Shown: one piece after another, positions 17,140 through 24,702 of the stretch
Position numbering within the stretch: the stretch's first letter is position 1
How the letters are laid out: each line of letters starts with the position of its first letter
NCBI RefSeq assembly: GCF_018494055.1
Contig: NZ_JABBFQ010000003.1
Span: 62,001-126,000, forward strand
Direction: 5' to 3'
Length of the DNA stretch: 64,000 nt
Source: Rosenbergiella epipactidis
Lineage (GTDB): Bacteria > Pseudomonadota > Gammaproteobacteria > Enterobacterales > Enterobacteriaceae
Position numbers and translations under genes: made by a program
The notes under the pieces: model-generated
The model's database searches: none
Seen by the model: only the letters and a program-made list of their open reading frames with translations
Told to the model about the DNA's origin: nothing

Positions 17140-18639
17140 TTAATAGTCGTAACTATCAGACTTCGAGTCGGTAATTCCTAATATACCTTTCTCTATAAGT
17201 CCTTTTTGCATCGCTTTATAAATAATCGTGAAACTTGGGAATTTGAGCAGTCTCATCTTGTTTATTTTTATTTTATTGCATTGAATTAATAGTTCTTTCC
17301 TAGATACATTGAATGGGAAAGTATGTGTGCGAGATTGGTGATGGTAAGTTAGAAGTTTTGAGCGTTTTTTTACTGCTTTGAATATAGCATTAACTAACCA
17401 TCCATCTAGGGATTTCATCTGTAGGTCATTATTAATTAATGGGTAAAAGCTCATTATTCCTTTGAAGAATATCCTATTGCTCCTACCATTCAAATAGGCG
17501 GTGATCATATCTTCTGATAAATTACCATACATATATCTTCTTATTTCACATATTGCACTGAGTAAAGCATCATCCTTATTATTTGCGGGTATTTTTAATG
17601 CTTTTAAAGGCGTTGATTTCAATGGTTGTATTAGATGTTTGTATAAGATATAGCTTATTTCTCGTTTTATTTTATTCACTGAGGATTCTTTTATAGAAAC
17701 CTTATCTATAGATATAGAATATCCTAGGAAATCAACGCTATCTTTTCTTTTATAAAATTCTGACTTCATACTTTCTGGACATAATATGCTTATCCCCTCT
17801 GATTTATCTGAGTTGATACGCACTCCAACATCCCTAGCAAAAGAGGTAATGATATCTAAAGATTTTGTTATCTTGGAGTAGTCCTGAGACCAAATGATAG
17901 TGTCATCAGCATATCGTGCAAATTGCAAACCTTCCTTTTCTAACTGTTTATCCAGTTTCCAACATGCAAGGTTGGCTAAAAATAAAGATATCGAAGTACC
18001 TTGAGGGATCCCTTTTTCTCTACCTTCTAAAAAGGATTCTATTACATGACGTTCTTCTTGGCTGATAAAAAAACCATTGTTTTCGAATTGATTAAATAAA
18101 TAGTCATGAGATATTTCGTCAAAAAATTTCGAAAAATCAAATTCAGCGATGAATAATCTAGAGTTCTGTGATAATTCTACAGCTATGTCTTGTATTGCGA
18201 AATGTACATTCCTATCATCACGATAAGCATATGAAAAAGAACTAAAACGATGCTTATTTTTACTTAATAATCTATGATAAAAGAGAGTTGAAATAGCGGC
18301 ATCAGGGATTTGATACATAGTTACTTCCCTATATCCACCGGACGATTTGGCTATTTTATTTTTCTCTGGTTTGAATGGCTTGTAACTCTGAGATTCTATT
18401 TTTTTTGTAATAGAGTAAGCAATCGATTTTGAATGTTTTTTTACGTAAAAAGGATCGAATTTTTTATCCTTTGACCAATGAGGTGGCTTTTCAAGATTTT
18501 TAATATTTGAAGGTGATGATGATCGCTGATATTTTCTAGTATTCTCTAAGTGCAATATATTGTGATGGGCGTGATGACGCAGGGCTAGCTTTTTTGCTTC
18601 CTTATCAATGTATTCTACTATTTTTTCATATAGTTCCAT
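17140..18639 (-). CDS. Reverse transcriptase of the unknown-group/DRT defence type
   Basis: A 499-residue RT. Motif A is AEFDFSKFFD (catalytic D168), the template-grip motif is GIPQGTSISLFLANL, and the active-site box is RYADD (D245, D246), followed by the thumb-side DFLGYSI. It lacks the group II intron maturase and endonuclease domains and the VTG motif of retron RTs, and has ~170 C-terminal residues of unknown fold. Stand-alone RTs like this (UG/DRT, Abi) provide anti-phage defence. It lies between attL and int, a common cargo slot, and is preceded by a structured RNA ending in a terminator 11 bases before ATG. Subtype not resolved. Confidence 0.85.
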   Translation of the reverse strand: MELYEKIVEYIDKEAKKLALRHHAHHNILHLENTRKYQRSSSPSNIKNLEKPPHWSKDKKFDPFYVKKHSKSIAYSITKKIESQSYKPFKPEKNKIAKSSGGYREVTMYQIPDAAISTLFYHRLLSKNKHRFSSFSYAYRDDRNVHFAIQDIAVELSQNSRLFIAEFDFSKFFDEISHDYLFNQFENNGFFISQEERHVIESFLEGREKGIPQGTSISLFLANLACWKLDKQLEKEGLQFARYADDTIIWSQDYSKITKSLDIITSFARDVGVRINSDKSEGISILCPESMKSEFYKRKDSVDFLGYSISIDKVSIKESSVNKIKREISYILYKHLIQPLKSTPLKALKIPANNKDDALLSAICEIRRYMYGNLSEDMITAYLNGRSNRIFFKGIMSFYPLINNDLQMKSLDGWLVNAIFKAVKKRSKLLTYHHQSRTHTFPFNVSRKELLIQCNKIKINKMRLLKFPSFTIIYKAMQKGLIEKGILGITDSKSDSYDY

Positions 18640-18647
18640 TTTTTTCC

Positions 18648-18811
18648 CTTAAAAAAACCCAGCCGAAGCTGGGTTTGATCCACGGACACAACCTACGCAA
18701 AAGATAGTCACTACATACGTCAGGCAGATGTTTTATCCACTGATGTCCCTGCTTAGCATAGCTAAGTGGTAAGGGTGCCCGCTCACCTCTATAGGCATTA
18801 GTCTAATTTAC
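18648..18811 (-). ncRNA. Structured non-coding RNA upstream of the reverse transcriptase
   Basis: Read on the minus strand, a TATAAT box (18818-18823) would start a transcript near 18811. It contains a perfect hairpin CTTAGC-TAT-GCTAAG (18752-18766), then a long-range fold closed by GGACA/TGTCC (18744-18748 with 18684-18688) that encloses GATA/TATC and ACAT/ATGT pairings, and ends in a strong terminator AAACCCAGC-TTCG-GCTGGGTTT plus four T (18651-18676). No reading frame of note. Several DRT reverse transcriptases use such an upstream ncRNA as template and cofactor, with RT made by read-through. Boundaries are predicted, not measured. Confidence 0.6.
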
Positions 18812-18817
18812 TAAAAA

Positions 18818-18823
18818 ATTATA
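18818..18823 (-). promoter_or_regulatory. -10 box for the RT-associated RNA
   Basis: TATAAT on the minus strand, about 7 bases before the predicted RNA start. The -35 region is weak (TTGAAG at long spacing), while a TTGACA lies further upstream, so the promoter may be moderate. Confidence 0.45.
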
Positions 18824-18952
18824 AATATGTAAAACATTAGTTTCTTCAATGTTCAATACCAAAACTGTCAACCTAGTCTTGATCAACAATATTCAGTACT
18901 AATAATTCTTAAAAGTATACAGATTACTATTGTTAATACTGGGCATTATAAG

Positions 18953-20113
18953 TTAAATTTTCCGAAGTCTTACATCATAATCAGTTAAATAACTTCCATA
19001 ATGCCTAAACAGCATCTCAGGTCCTCTGTGTCCCATCTGCGCGGCTAGCCAGAAGAGGTTTTTACCCTGGCTGATGTGTTTTGTGGCAAACGTGTGTCTC
19101 GTTTGATAGGGGTTTCTGTATCGCACTTTTGCAAGTTTGAGACTTGGTACCCAAGATTTTTTTCTGATGGAGGCTGAATTAGCCCATGGCTTAGATGTCT
19201 TTGGGTCTTCGAAAATATACTCACTTCGCAAACTGGTGAATTCTCTCATCGTGTTCAATGCAGTAATTGCTTGGTCATCCAAGTCAATTTTTCTATTCCC
19301 AGAGGTAGTCTTAGTTCCCTTAATAACTCCGACAACACTCGCTTTTTGTACATGAACTGTTTTATGTATGAAATCAACATCACACCATCTCAATGCGCAC
19401 AGCTCTGAGCTACGCAGGCCAGTATGGAAGGCAAACTGGAAGAGGCATCTCCACTGTACATAACGACATGCATTAAGAATAGCGCCCACTTCTTGTGGAG
19501 TGAAAGGATCTATAACGTAGTTTTCTTTGCTATCGGGTACGGTTTTAGGGCGGTATCTTGAAGCGGTAACGAGTGATACCGGATTAACACTGATTAAGCC
19601 ATCAGTAACAGCCTCATCGATAGCGCTTCGTAAAAACGATAGTAGGTTACGAATCGTTTTAAGCTTAGCATTTTTATTACTAATCCAAGCTTTCATTGAG
19701 CTGGCTGATAATTCAGTTACTGGCAGGTTATGCAAATCGACCAAAGAGCCAATACATTTCCGATAGCCATCTATAGTAGAAGGGGAGAGCTGTCGATTAA
19801 TACAGATTTCAATGTACTCATCTAAATATTCTTTGACCCGCTTACTTTTCTTAACTTCGCCATAAAGTACAGCCTTGTTGGACTTTGGAAAGTAGTCAAT
19901 GTAAGCAAAAGTTCCCAATGCTATTTTATTCTGTATCTCGCCGAGAAGCCTTGATGCGTACTTTAGGGTCTTGTTGTTTACATCCAGCCTAGAAAGGGAT
20001 TCTCGGCATAGAATGCCGCGGTAAGTGAAAGTGATTTGAATTGTCTGTCCCGATTTGTGGCATCTTATTGTCACCCCCCTCGGTAATCTTTGATCTTGTT
20101 CTTCCTTGCCCAT
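18953..20113 (-). CDS. int: Tyrosine-recombinase integrase
   Basis: A 386-residue phage integrase. The N-terminal arm-binding part (residues 1-75) and the core-binding domain (85-180) precede the catalytic domain with R234 (TGLRSSELCALRW), R339 (QTRHTFAT, the usual His at the box II start is Tyr), H362 (QMGHRGP) and the nucleophile Y372 (FRHYGSYL). It would recombine the phage site with the ssrA 3' end. It overlaps the 3' end of xis by 43 bp and is read from the same operator-controlled promoter at 20385-20414, so it is repressed in the lysogen. Confidence 0.93.
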   Translation of the reverse strand: MGKEEQDQRLPRGVTIRCHKSGQTIQITFTYRGILCRESLSRLDVNNKTLKYASRLLGEIQNKIALGTFAYIDYFPKSNKAVLYGEVKKSKRVKEYLDEYIEICINRQLSPSTIDGYRKCIGSLVDLHNLPVTELSASSMKAWISNKNAKLKTIRNLLSFLRSAIDEAVTDGLISVNPVSLVTASRYRPKTVPDSKENYVIDPFTPQEVGAILNACRYVQWRCLFQFAFHTGLRSSELCALRWCDVDFIHKTVHVQKASVVGVIKGTKTTSGNRKIDLDDQAITALNTMREFTSLRSEYIFEDPKTSKPWANSASIRKKSWVPSLKLAKVRYRNPYQTRHTFATKHISQGKNLFWLAAQMGHRGPEMLFRHYGSYLTDYDVRLRKI

Positions 20114-20280
20114 TTGCTGACCTCATCCAGATCGATCCATCGTTCTTTCACACCATCAACTTTCAACACCTGAACGCCCTCATGCCATACGGCTCTTTGG
20201 ATTCGCTTATTGATAGCGTCAGACGTTTCCCCTGTTTCCTTACAGTAAGTCGAAATTGGTACGCAGTTCAAGCTCAGCAT
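20071..20280 (-). CDS. xis: Excisionase (Xis), winged-helix type
   Basis: A 69-residue DNA-bending directionality factor. The motif VPISTYCKETGETSDAINKR and QVLKVDGVKERWIDLDEV is typical of short phage excisionases. ATG 20280 is chosen since GGAG lies six bases upstream; the GTG at 20292 would overlap that site. It overlaps int, giving coupled expression from the common promoter. Confidence 0.8.
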   Translation of the reverse strand: MLSLNCVPISTYCKETGETSDAINKRIQRAVWHEGVQVLKVDGVKERWIDLDEVSKWARKNKIKDYRGG

Positions 20281-20323
20281 AATTATCTCCACACGTTCTC
20301 GCTACAACGAGAGTTTTAAGAGT

Positions 20324-20344
20324 AGGGGTTTCTGTAAAACCCCT
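20324..20344. promoter_or_regulatory. Hairpin in the xis-int leader
   Basis: Perfect 8-bp inverted repeat AGGGGTTT / AAACCCCT with a 5-base loop in the 5' leader of the xis-int transcript. It has no T-run, so it may affect RNA stability or retroregulation rather than termination. Confidence 0.5.
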
Positions 20345-20384
20345 CTATATATTCCCCACACATGAAAGAGTATTGATACTAATG

Positions 20385-20414
20385 TTATTATGTACCATTT
20401 GGGTACATTGTCAA
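20385..20414 (-). promoter_or_regulatory. xis-int promoter with repressor operator in its spacer
   Basis: Minus strand: -35 TTGACA (20409-20414), 18-base spacer, -10 TAATAA (20385-20390). The spacer holds the palindrome GTACCATTTGGGTAC (20392-20406), which has the same GTNNC-N5-GGNAC form as the operators by cro. Repressor bound there would block RNA polymerase. Confidence 0.75.
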
Positions 20415-20451
20415 GCAAAAGAATATCCTATCATATGGATACTCTTTCAAT

Positions 20452-21111
20452 TTAGAGTCTGGTTTTACCAGAAAAGATAACTGTCCCCATGATCTTACAA
20501 TTATCTTCGACAGGTATATATTTTTCAGGCCAATTAACATTTAGGGCCTTCAAATACTTTTTGTTACCTTCCTCAATAAGTCGTTTAAAGGTTGTTTCAC
20601 CAGTATCTGTAAGTAAAGCGACAACATCATTTCCAGAGGCAGGGGGAACTGATGGATCTACAAAGATAAGTTCTCCTGGTTTGTAGTCATCTGACATCGA
20701 CTCGCTAACTACTCGTAATACATAAGTAAGCGGTCCGCATGAGATAGGGCAAGGAAGCTTCTGTAGTTTATCTGTATCCATTTGGGTAAGTCCTTTTTCG
20801 TTCCACTCACTTACTTTCTCCCATGGAATAACCGGAACAGATCTAAAGTCATTTGACTTGTGAACTGGCTCGAAGGAATTATGTTTTTCTGTATTTTCTC
20901 GGTCCTGATCAAGCCAACCCTCAGGTAGATCGAAACATCTTTCAATGTGACGAGCCAAGTCCTCCCCAATATTTTTAGTGGGATTATTACCAAGTATGCG
21001 ACTAGTTTGGGTTGCTTCTCTATCTATTCTTTCAGCAAAAAAAGAGTTCCCACCCGTTACATCGCGTAAATTTCTCGCGTTGCCGCGCCTAATTTCTTTG
21101 ATAGTTTTCAT
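20452..21111 (-). CDS. CI-like repressor, S24 autopeptidase family
   Basis: A 219-residue lysogeny repressor. The N-terminal helix-turn-helix region (about residues 10-65) is followed by a C-terminal LexA/S24 domain with the catalytic Ser in SESMSDDYKPGELIFVDP and the Lys in ETTFKRLI. RecA-stimulated self-cleavage would induce the prophage upon DNA damage. It is divergent from cro, with three 15-bp operators in between, and a fourth operator overlies the xis-int promoter. All catalytic positions are present. Confidence 0.9.
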   Translation of the reverse strand: MKTIKEIRRGNARNLRDVTGGNSFFAERIDREATQTSRILGNNPTKNIGEDLARHIERCFDLPEGWLDQDRENTEKHNSFEPVHKSNDFRSVPVIPWEKVSEWNEKGLTQMDTDKLQKLPCPISCGPLTYVLRVVSESMSDDYKPGELIFVDPSVPPASGNDVVALLTDTGETTFKRLIEEGNKKYLKALNVNWPEKYIPVEDNCKIMGTVIFSGKTRL

Positions 21112-21129
21112 AATTCCATTAGATGATTT

Positions 21130-21194
21130 GTATCTAAATGGTACAAGTTCCTTGAAGGAACTTTTTAAAGGTGTAATATGTTCCTTGGAGGTAC
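21130..21194. promoter_or_regulatory. Right operator region: three 15-bp operators and PR
   Basis: GTATCTAAATGGTAC (21130-21144), GTTCCTTGAAGGAAC (21147-21161, perfect palindrome) and GTTCCTTGGAGGTAC (21180-21194) share GTNNC-N5-GGNAC. A + strand promoter for cro reads -35 TTGAAG (21153-21158), 16 bases, -10 TAATAT (21174-21179). The central operator covers the -35, the third covers the cro ribosome site. Confidence 0.75.
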
Positions 21195-21196
21195 AT

Positions 21197-21403
21197 ATGA
21201 AATGTTATTGGGATTCACTTACAGCTAGCGAACAGGAATCTCTAGCTATGGCTTCTGGCACAAGTCGGCAATATTTGAGGCTGATTTTTAATGGATACAA
21301 AAAAGCTGGTTTTCAATTGGCCATATCGCTTGAAAATTTGACCCATGGTCACGTTACAAAGCAGCAGTTACGTCCAGATATTTATGCTCGTTCAAATAGT
21401 TGA
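21197..21403 (+). CDS. Cro-like regulator
   Basis: A 68-residue helix-turn-helix protein, first gene of the rightward early operon. ATG 21197 is chosen because GGAGG (21187-21191) precedes it by five bases; longer in-frame readings would run across the operator region. The sequence (LAMASGTSRQYLRLIFNGYKKAGFQLAISLENLT) is of the YdaS/Cro type. It would compete with the CI-like repressor for the 15-bp operators at induction. Confidence 0.8.
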   Translation: MKCYWDSLTASEQESLAMASGTSRQYLRLIFNGYKKAGFQLAISLENLTHGHVTKQQLRPDIYARSNS

Positions 21404-21434
21404 GTTTAGTAACCACAGATGTAAGGAGGTGGCA

Positions 21435-21980
21435 GTGGTGATAGGAAACTGGAAAATTCAGAAGCAACCTGGCTGGTACATCAAAGCTGTCAAAAAAACC
21501 ATAACTGAGTTGGCTGGTGGTTATTCGGAGGCCGCTGAGTGGTTAGGCATCACTCAAAACTCACTCTTTAATCGCTTACGTACTGAAGGCGATCAAGTAT
21601 TCCCGATCGGCTGGGCACAAGTAATACAGCGCGCCGGTAACACTCACTATGTTATTGATGCGATGGCTCGGGAGGCGGGGTGTATTTGTGTACCTCTACC
21701 AGAAGATGAGTTAGTTGGTGTGACAGATATCAACGAGAAACTGCTTGAGGTCTTTGAAGAAGTGGCTCGTTATTCACAGCAGGTCAAAAACGCTATTGAA
21801 GACGGCGAGGTCGATCATGAGGAGTTTGAGAATTTGAAAGTGGGTTTATATAGGTCGACTGTCAAAATGCAGGAACATTTAAATCTTGTTAGCCGAACAT
21901 TTTGTAAGCCCGAAGAGGTGAACGCCCCGAGTTGCAGCTCAGGACGTTCGGTTGCGAAAAACACTTGTGTGGAGAATTAA
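21435..21980 (+). CDS. YmfL-like phage regulatory protein (CII position)
   Basis: A 181-residue DNA-binding protein matching the YmfL family of the e14 prophage: WKIQKQPGWYIKAVKKTI, EAAEWLGITQNSLFNRLRTEGDQVFPIGW, then a C-terminal helical part with RYSQQVKNAIEDGE. GTG 21435 is the likely start, five bases after a perfect AAGGAGG. It occupies the CII position after cro and probably controls the early lysogeny decision. The C-terminal tail (from about residue 160) is poorly conserved in type. Confidence 0.8.
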   Translation: MVIGNWKIQKQPGWYIKAVKKTITELAGGYSEAAEWLGITQNSLFNRLRTEGDQVFPIGWAQVIQRAGNTHYVIDAMAREAGCICVPLPEDELVGVTDINEKLLEVFEEVARYSQQVKNAIEDGEVDHEEFENLKVGLYRSTVKMQEHLNLVSRTFCKPEEVNAPSCSSGRSVAKNTCVEN

Positions 21981-21984
21981 TCGC

Positions 21985-22186
21985 GTGAGCATTGTAACAG
22001 CAGAAGAGAAATTGCCGCAACTGAGAGTGTTGCCGGTCCGCGGGGCCAGTTTCCAACGCTCTACTGCTATACGTTGATGGTATATGGAAAATGGATCCCT
22101 GTTCACCACAGTTTTGCCGAATGGATTGTGGGGGAGTTCAATCAAATGGCCAAGGAAGGCGCAAATGGAAAAAGAATTCATTAGGC
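21985..22186 (+). pseudogene. Small early phage gene, probably broken
   Basis: A GTG at 21985 opens a frame (KLPQLRVLPVRGASF) that stops at TGA by 22078. Shortly after, another frame reads VYGKWIPVHHSFAEWIVGEFNQM to TAG 22186. Together they resemble a single ~65-residue lambdoid early protein interrupted by frame changes around 22070-22090. Function unknown; a sequencing error cannot be excluded. Confidence 0.35.
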
Positions 22187-22347
22187 CCTGGGTGGCACGT
22201 TATCGGAATTCCCATGGCGTTGAAGTTCAAACGGTTGGGGTAGATATCATTAACCACCGAGTCATCTATCGGCAAAAAGGGTACCCACACGACTGTGTAT
22301 GCCCACGTAGAGAATGGTCCAAAAAGTTTAAGAGGGAACCATCATGA
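22165..22347 (+). CDS. DUF4222-like small phage protein
   Basis: A 60-residue protein typical of the region before lambdoid replication genes: VARYRNSHGVEVQTVGVDIINHRVIYRQKGY followed by a CxCPxxxW-KKF ending. ATG 22165 is used, with AAGGA upstream. It overlaps the replication gene by four bases (ATGA), so it is translationally coupled to it. Function unknown. Confidence 0.65.
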   Translation: MEKEFIRPWVARYRNSHGVEVQTVGVDIINHRVIYRQKGYPHDCVCPRREWSKKFKREPS

Positions 22348-23219
22348 GCGTTAAGTTGAGTTCATATGTATGGGACGGCTGTGCCGCTGCAGGAATGAAG
22401 TTAACGAGCGTGGCCATCATGGCACGCCTTGCTGACTACAGTAACGATGATGGGGTGTGTTGGCCCAGTATCGAGACGATAGCTCGGCAACTTGGTGCCG
22501 GGGTTTCAACCATCCGAACGGCGATCGGCAAGCTTGAGAAAGAAGGGTGGTTAACTCGCCAGCAACGACGTTCGGGAAATCGTAATGCCCCGAATATTTA
22601 CCGATTGAATGTGACTAAGCTTAGACAAGTTGCTTTATCTCATACGTCAGATTCTGAACCCTCAAATTCTGACGGGTCAAAATCTGACGCATCAGAAGCT
22701 GACCGGTCAAAATCCGACGCGTCAGAATCGAGCAAAACAGGCCATTTTCACCCCCCAGAATCTGGCGGGGATCCGTCAGTAAATTCAAAACCAGATCCAT
22801 CATTAAATTCAAAACCCTTTTGTCAGGTTGCAGCGCAACCCGACGCGCAAGTTTTACTCACAGACCAAGCTAAGCAAGTCCTGAAACACCTGAACTTGAC
22901 CACAGGATCACGGTTCACGAACTGCAATTCGTCACTGGAGCACATACGGGCCAGATTACGCGAAGGGTTTACCCCTAAAGAACTGCAGCTGGTGACTGAA
23001 TACAAAACCGAAGAGTGGCGGGGCAGCGAACAGGAGCAGTATTTGCGACCGGTGACATTGTTTATACCGAATAAGTTTCCAGGATATCTGCAGAAAGCAG
23101 GCCGGTGGCAAGAGGCGGGTAGGCCAAAGCGGGTAGATGGGAGATGGGTCCAGCTAGATGTTTTCTCTAGAAATAGTACCCTAAGTTACCATATTCCTGC
23201 TGGGTTTCGGGGGGAATAA
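22344..23219 (+). CDS. Phage replication protein (O-like) with winged helix
   Basis: A 291-residue replication initiator. Residues 1-90 form a winged helix (DGVCWPSIETIARQLGAGVSTIRTAIGKLEKEGWLTRQQR); the C-terminal 100 residues match the conserved phage replication C-terminal domain (RLREGFTPKELQLVTEYKTEEW, LRPVTLFIPNKFPGYL). The linker carries six pentapeptide units (S-x-S-D/E type) encoded by 15-bp iterons, so the origin probably lies inside the gene as in lambda O. No helicase-loader gene (P or DnaC type) follows; either the protein recruits the host helicase alone or the partner was displaced by the cargo downstream. Confidence 0.8.
   Translation: MSVKLSSYVWDGCAAAGMKLTSVAIMARLADYSNDDGVCWPSIETIARQLGAGVSTIRTAIGKLEKEGWLTRQQRRSGNRNAPNIYRLNVTKLRQVALSHTSDSEPSNSDGSKSDASEADRSKSDASESSKTGHFHPPESGGDPSVNSKPDPSLNSKPFCQVAAQPDAQVLLTDQAKQVLKHLNLTTGSRFTNCNSSLEHIRARLREGFTPKELQLVTEYKTEEWRGSEQEQYLRPVTLFIPNKFPGYLQKAGRWQEAGRPKRVDGRWVQLDVFSRNSTLSYHIPAGFRGE
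22647..22736 (+). repeat. Six 15-bp tandem iterons, putative replication origin
   Basis: Six direct units starting TCARA(A/T)... such as TCAAATTCTGACGGG, TCAAAATCTGACGCA and TCAAAATCCGACGCG, each exactly 15 bp and in frame. The location in the middle of the replication gene matches lambdoid origins. Confidence 0.75.
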
Positions 23220-24264
23220 TGGTAACCGAAAATAGAGTCTCAAATAAGACTCATGATAAATGTACCGTTATAGGATAGTTAATAATTGAGTACATCTGTG
23301 TAATTAATATACTAATTAATGCCGGCCGCATTAGCCGTTAAAAATAAAGCTAATTTCTAGTAAAGGAATTAGCTACTAAAGGCAGAAATATTACTCGTAT
23401 AATGATGATTAATGATTAAGAGAGAATTTTTGGAATCGCAAAGCATTATATAGCTGAGTTTAGATTTACGGAAAAGTAAACAATTACGTACTATTTAAGT
23501 ATTTTCTTCAATTTAACTATAATTACATTATTTTTATAGATAGGGGTTGGGGCAGAGCACTTTACCTCAGAAGAGGTTCGTCAAGTCTTGTGTTGGATTT
23601 TAAAGTCTAATGAATAAGATAAAAATATACTTATTTTTAAGGAGTTATATAAAGAGTATTTTGCTGTACTGCATGATACATTAATTAAAACTCTCAAATT
23701 TTGTGTGCGGAAAATAATTTTTTAATAATATATGGTTCATGATTAATTTCATGATGAATTGAGCATTCATAATCAGTTAATATTAAATAATGTATCCAGG
23801 CTTTTTTTATCTTCGTTAATATATAAATATTTTTTTAAGAAAGCCAGTTTATTATCTGATGGTGAAAGTATTATTCACTATGGAAATATTAATATTTTCA
23901 GATGGGTATAAAACCGATTAATAAACTCTTCCGTATGTATGCTCAACTGTAGTTATTACATATGGTTGAATTGGTCCTATCTAACGTACTGGTATGGTGC
24001 CATTTTTTTATAAATAACCATTTACCCTATAAATAATTTGGTAACAACAGTACGGTTTTATAGATAAATAGATGAACGCCGCTAGGTCAACAAAAAGTAA
24101 TTCTGGTACTAGGGTAGATGATCACTACAATTTTAACGACTGTAATTTATCCTGAGGTTGTAGAAAATTTTTTGATTGGAACTCAAAGCTACAAGCTTGT
24201 ATTTGAGATAAATTTTTTGTAAATTGTGGTACTATGAAGAATTAATCAATTTTTGGTGCTGAGA
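23220..24264. other. 1-kb AT-rich region without a supported gene
   Basis: No frame above about 40 codons looks coding. A short frame at about 23545-23617 (VGAEHFTSEEVRQVLCWILK) could be the tail of a lost gene. It lies where the helicase loader and nin-type genes would be expected, and where cargo begins. A promoter for the next gene may lie at 24215-24250. Confidence 0.5.
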
Positions 24265-24702
24265 ATGAGCGATCATGCAGAGAGCCTGGCTCTAACTTCT
24301 AATCAAATGAAATATAAATGTAATCCGAAACATAGAAATGGAAAACCAGAGTCGGACAAGACAATGTGGTTAGTCAACGAACATCAGGAAGAAACTTACT
24401 TTTGGGATTCAGTTGAAGAAAATTATGTATGTGATAAAAATTGCTATTGGTGGGTTGATGTTACTATAGGCACGAATGAAAAGAAAATAATCGGACAGAC
24501 AGATACTAATTATGCATACATTGCAAAATTTAAATCAGACCGTAATAATGAATGGCATGGTTACCCGGTGACGGGAGAAAGAACACCACATGATGTCCCG
24601 CATACGACTATTTTGAATGAATGGAAGAATCTTAATTTTTTTTCTAAAAAAGAAGTTACAAATTTAAGAAGGGGGAGAGGTTATGTCAAATCTTGCTCTT
24701 GA
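24265..24702 (+). CDS. Unknown cargo protein A (two-gene module)
   Basis: A 145-residue protein with no family I recognise. It starts at ATG 24265 (an upstream in-frame TTG exists at 24253). It is rich in Trp, Tyr, Asn, Lys and Asp, with four Cys (KYKC, VCDKNC and a Cys near the end) that might bind metal, and a C-terminal segment WHGYPVTGERTPHDVPHTTILNEWKNLNFFSKKEV. No membrane segment. It overlaps the next gene by 20 bp. Codon use and AT content differ strongly from the phage core genes, so it is imported cargo, possibly a defence or toxin module. Function is unknown. Confidence 0.7.
   Translation: MSDHAESLALTSNQMKYKCNPKHRNGKPESDKTMWLVNEHQEETYFWDSVEENYVCDKNCYWWVDVTIGTNEKKIIGQTDTNYAYIAKFKSDRNNEWHGYPVTGERTPHDVPHTTILNEWKNLNFFSKKEVTNLRRGRGYVKSCS

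Noticed and set aside
17140-18639. Retron or group II intron reading of the RT
   Set aside because: No msr/msd-type inverted repeat pair was seen around the RNA, no VTG motif, and no maturase or endonuclease domain or intron ends.
22647-22736. Short tandem repeats as a CRISPR array
   Set aside because: Units are 15 bp, contiguous and in frame inside a gene, without spacers; no cas genes occur in the window.
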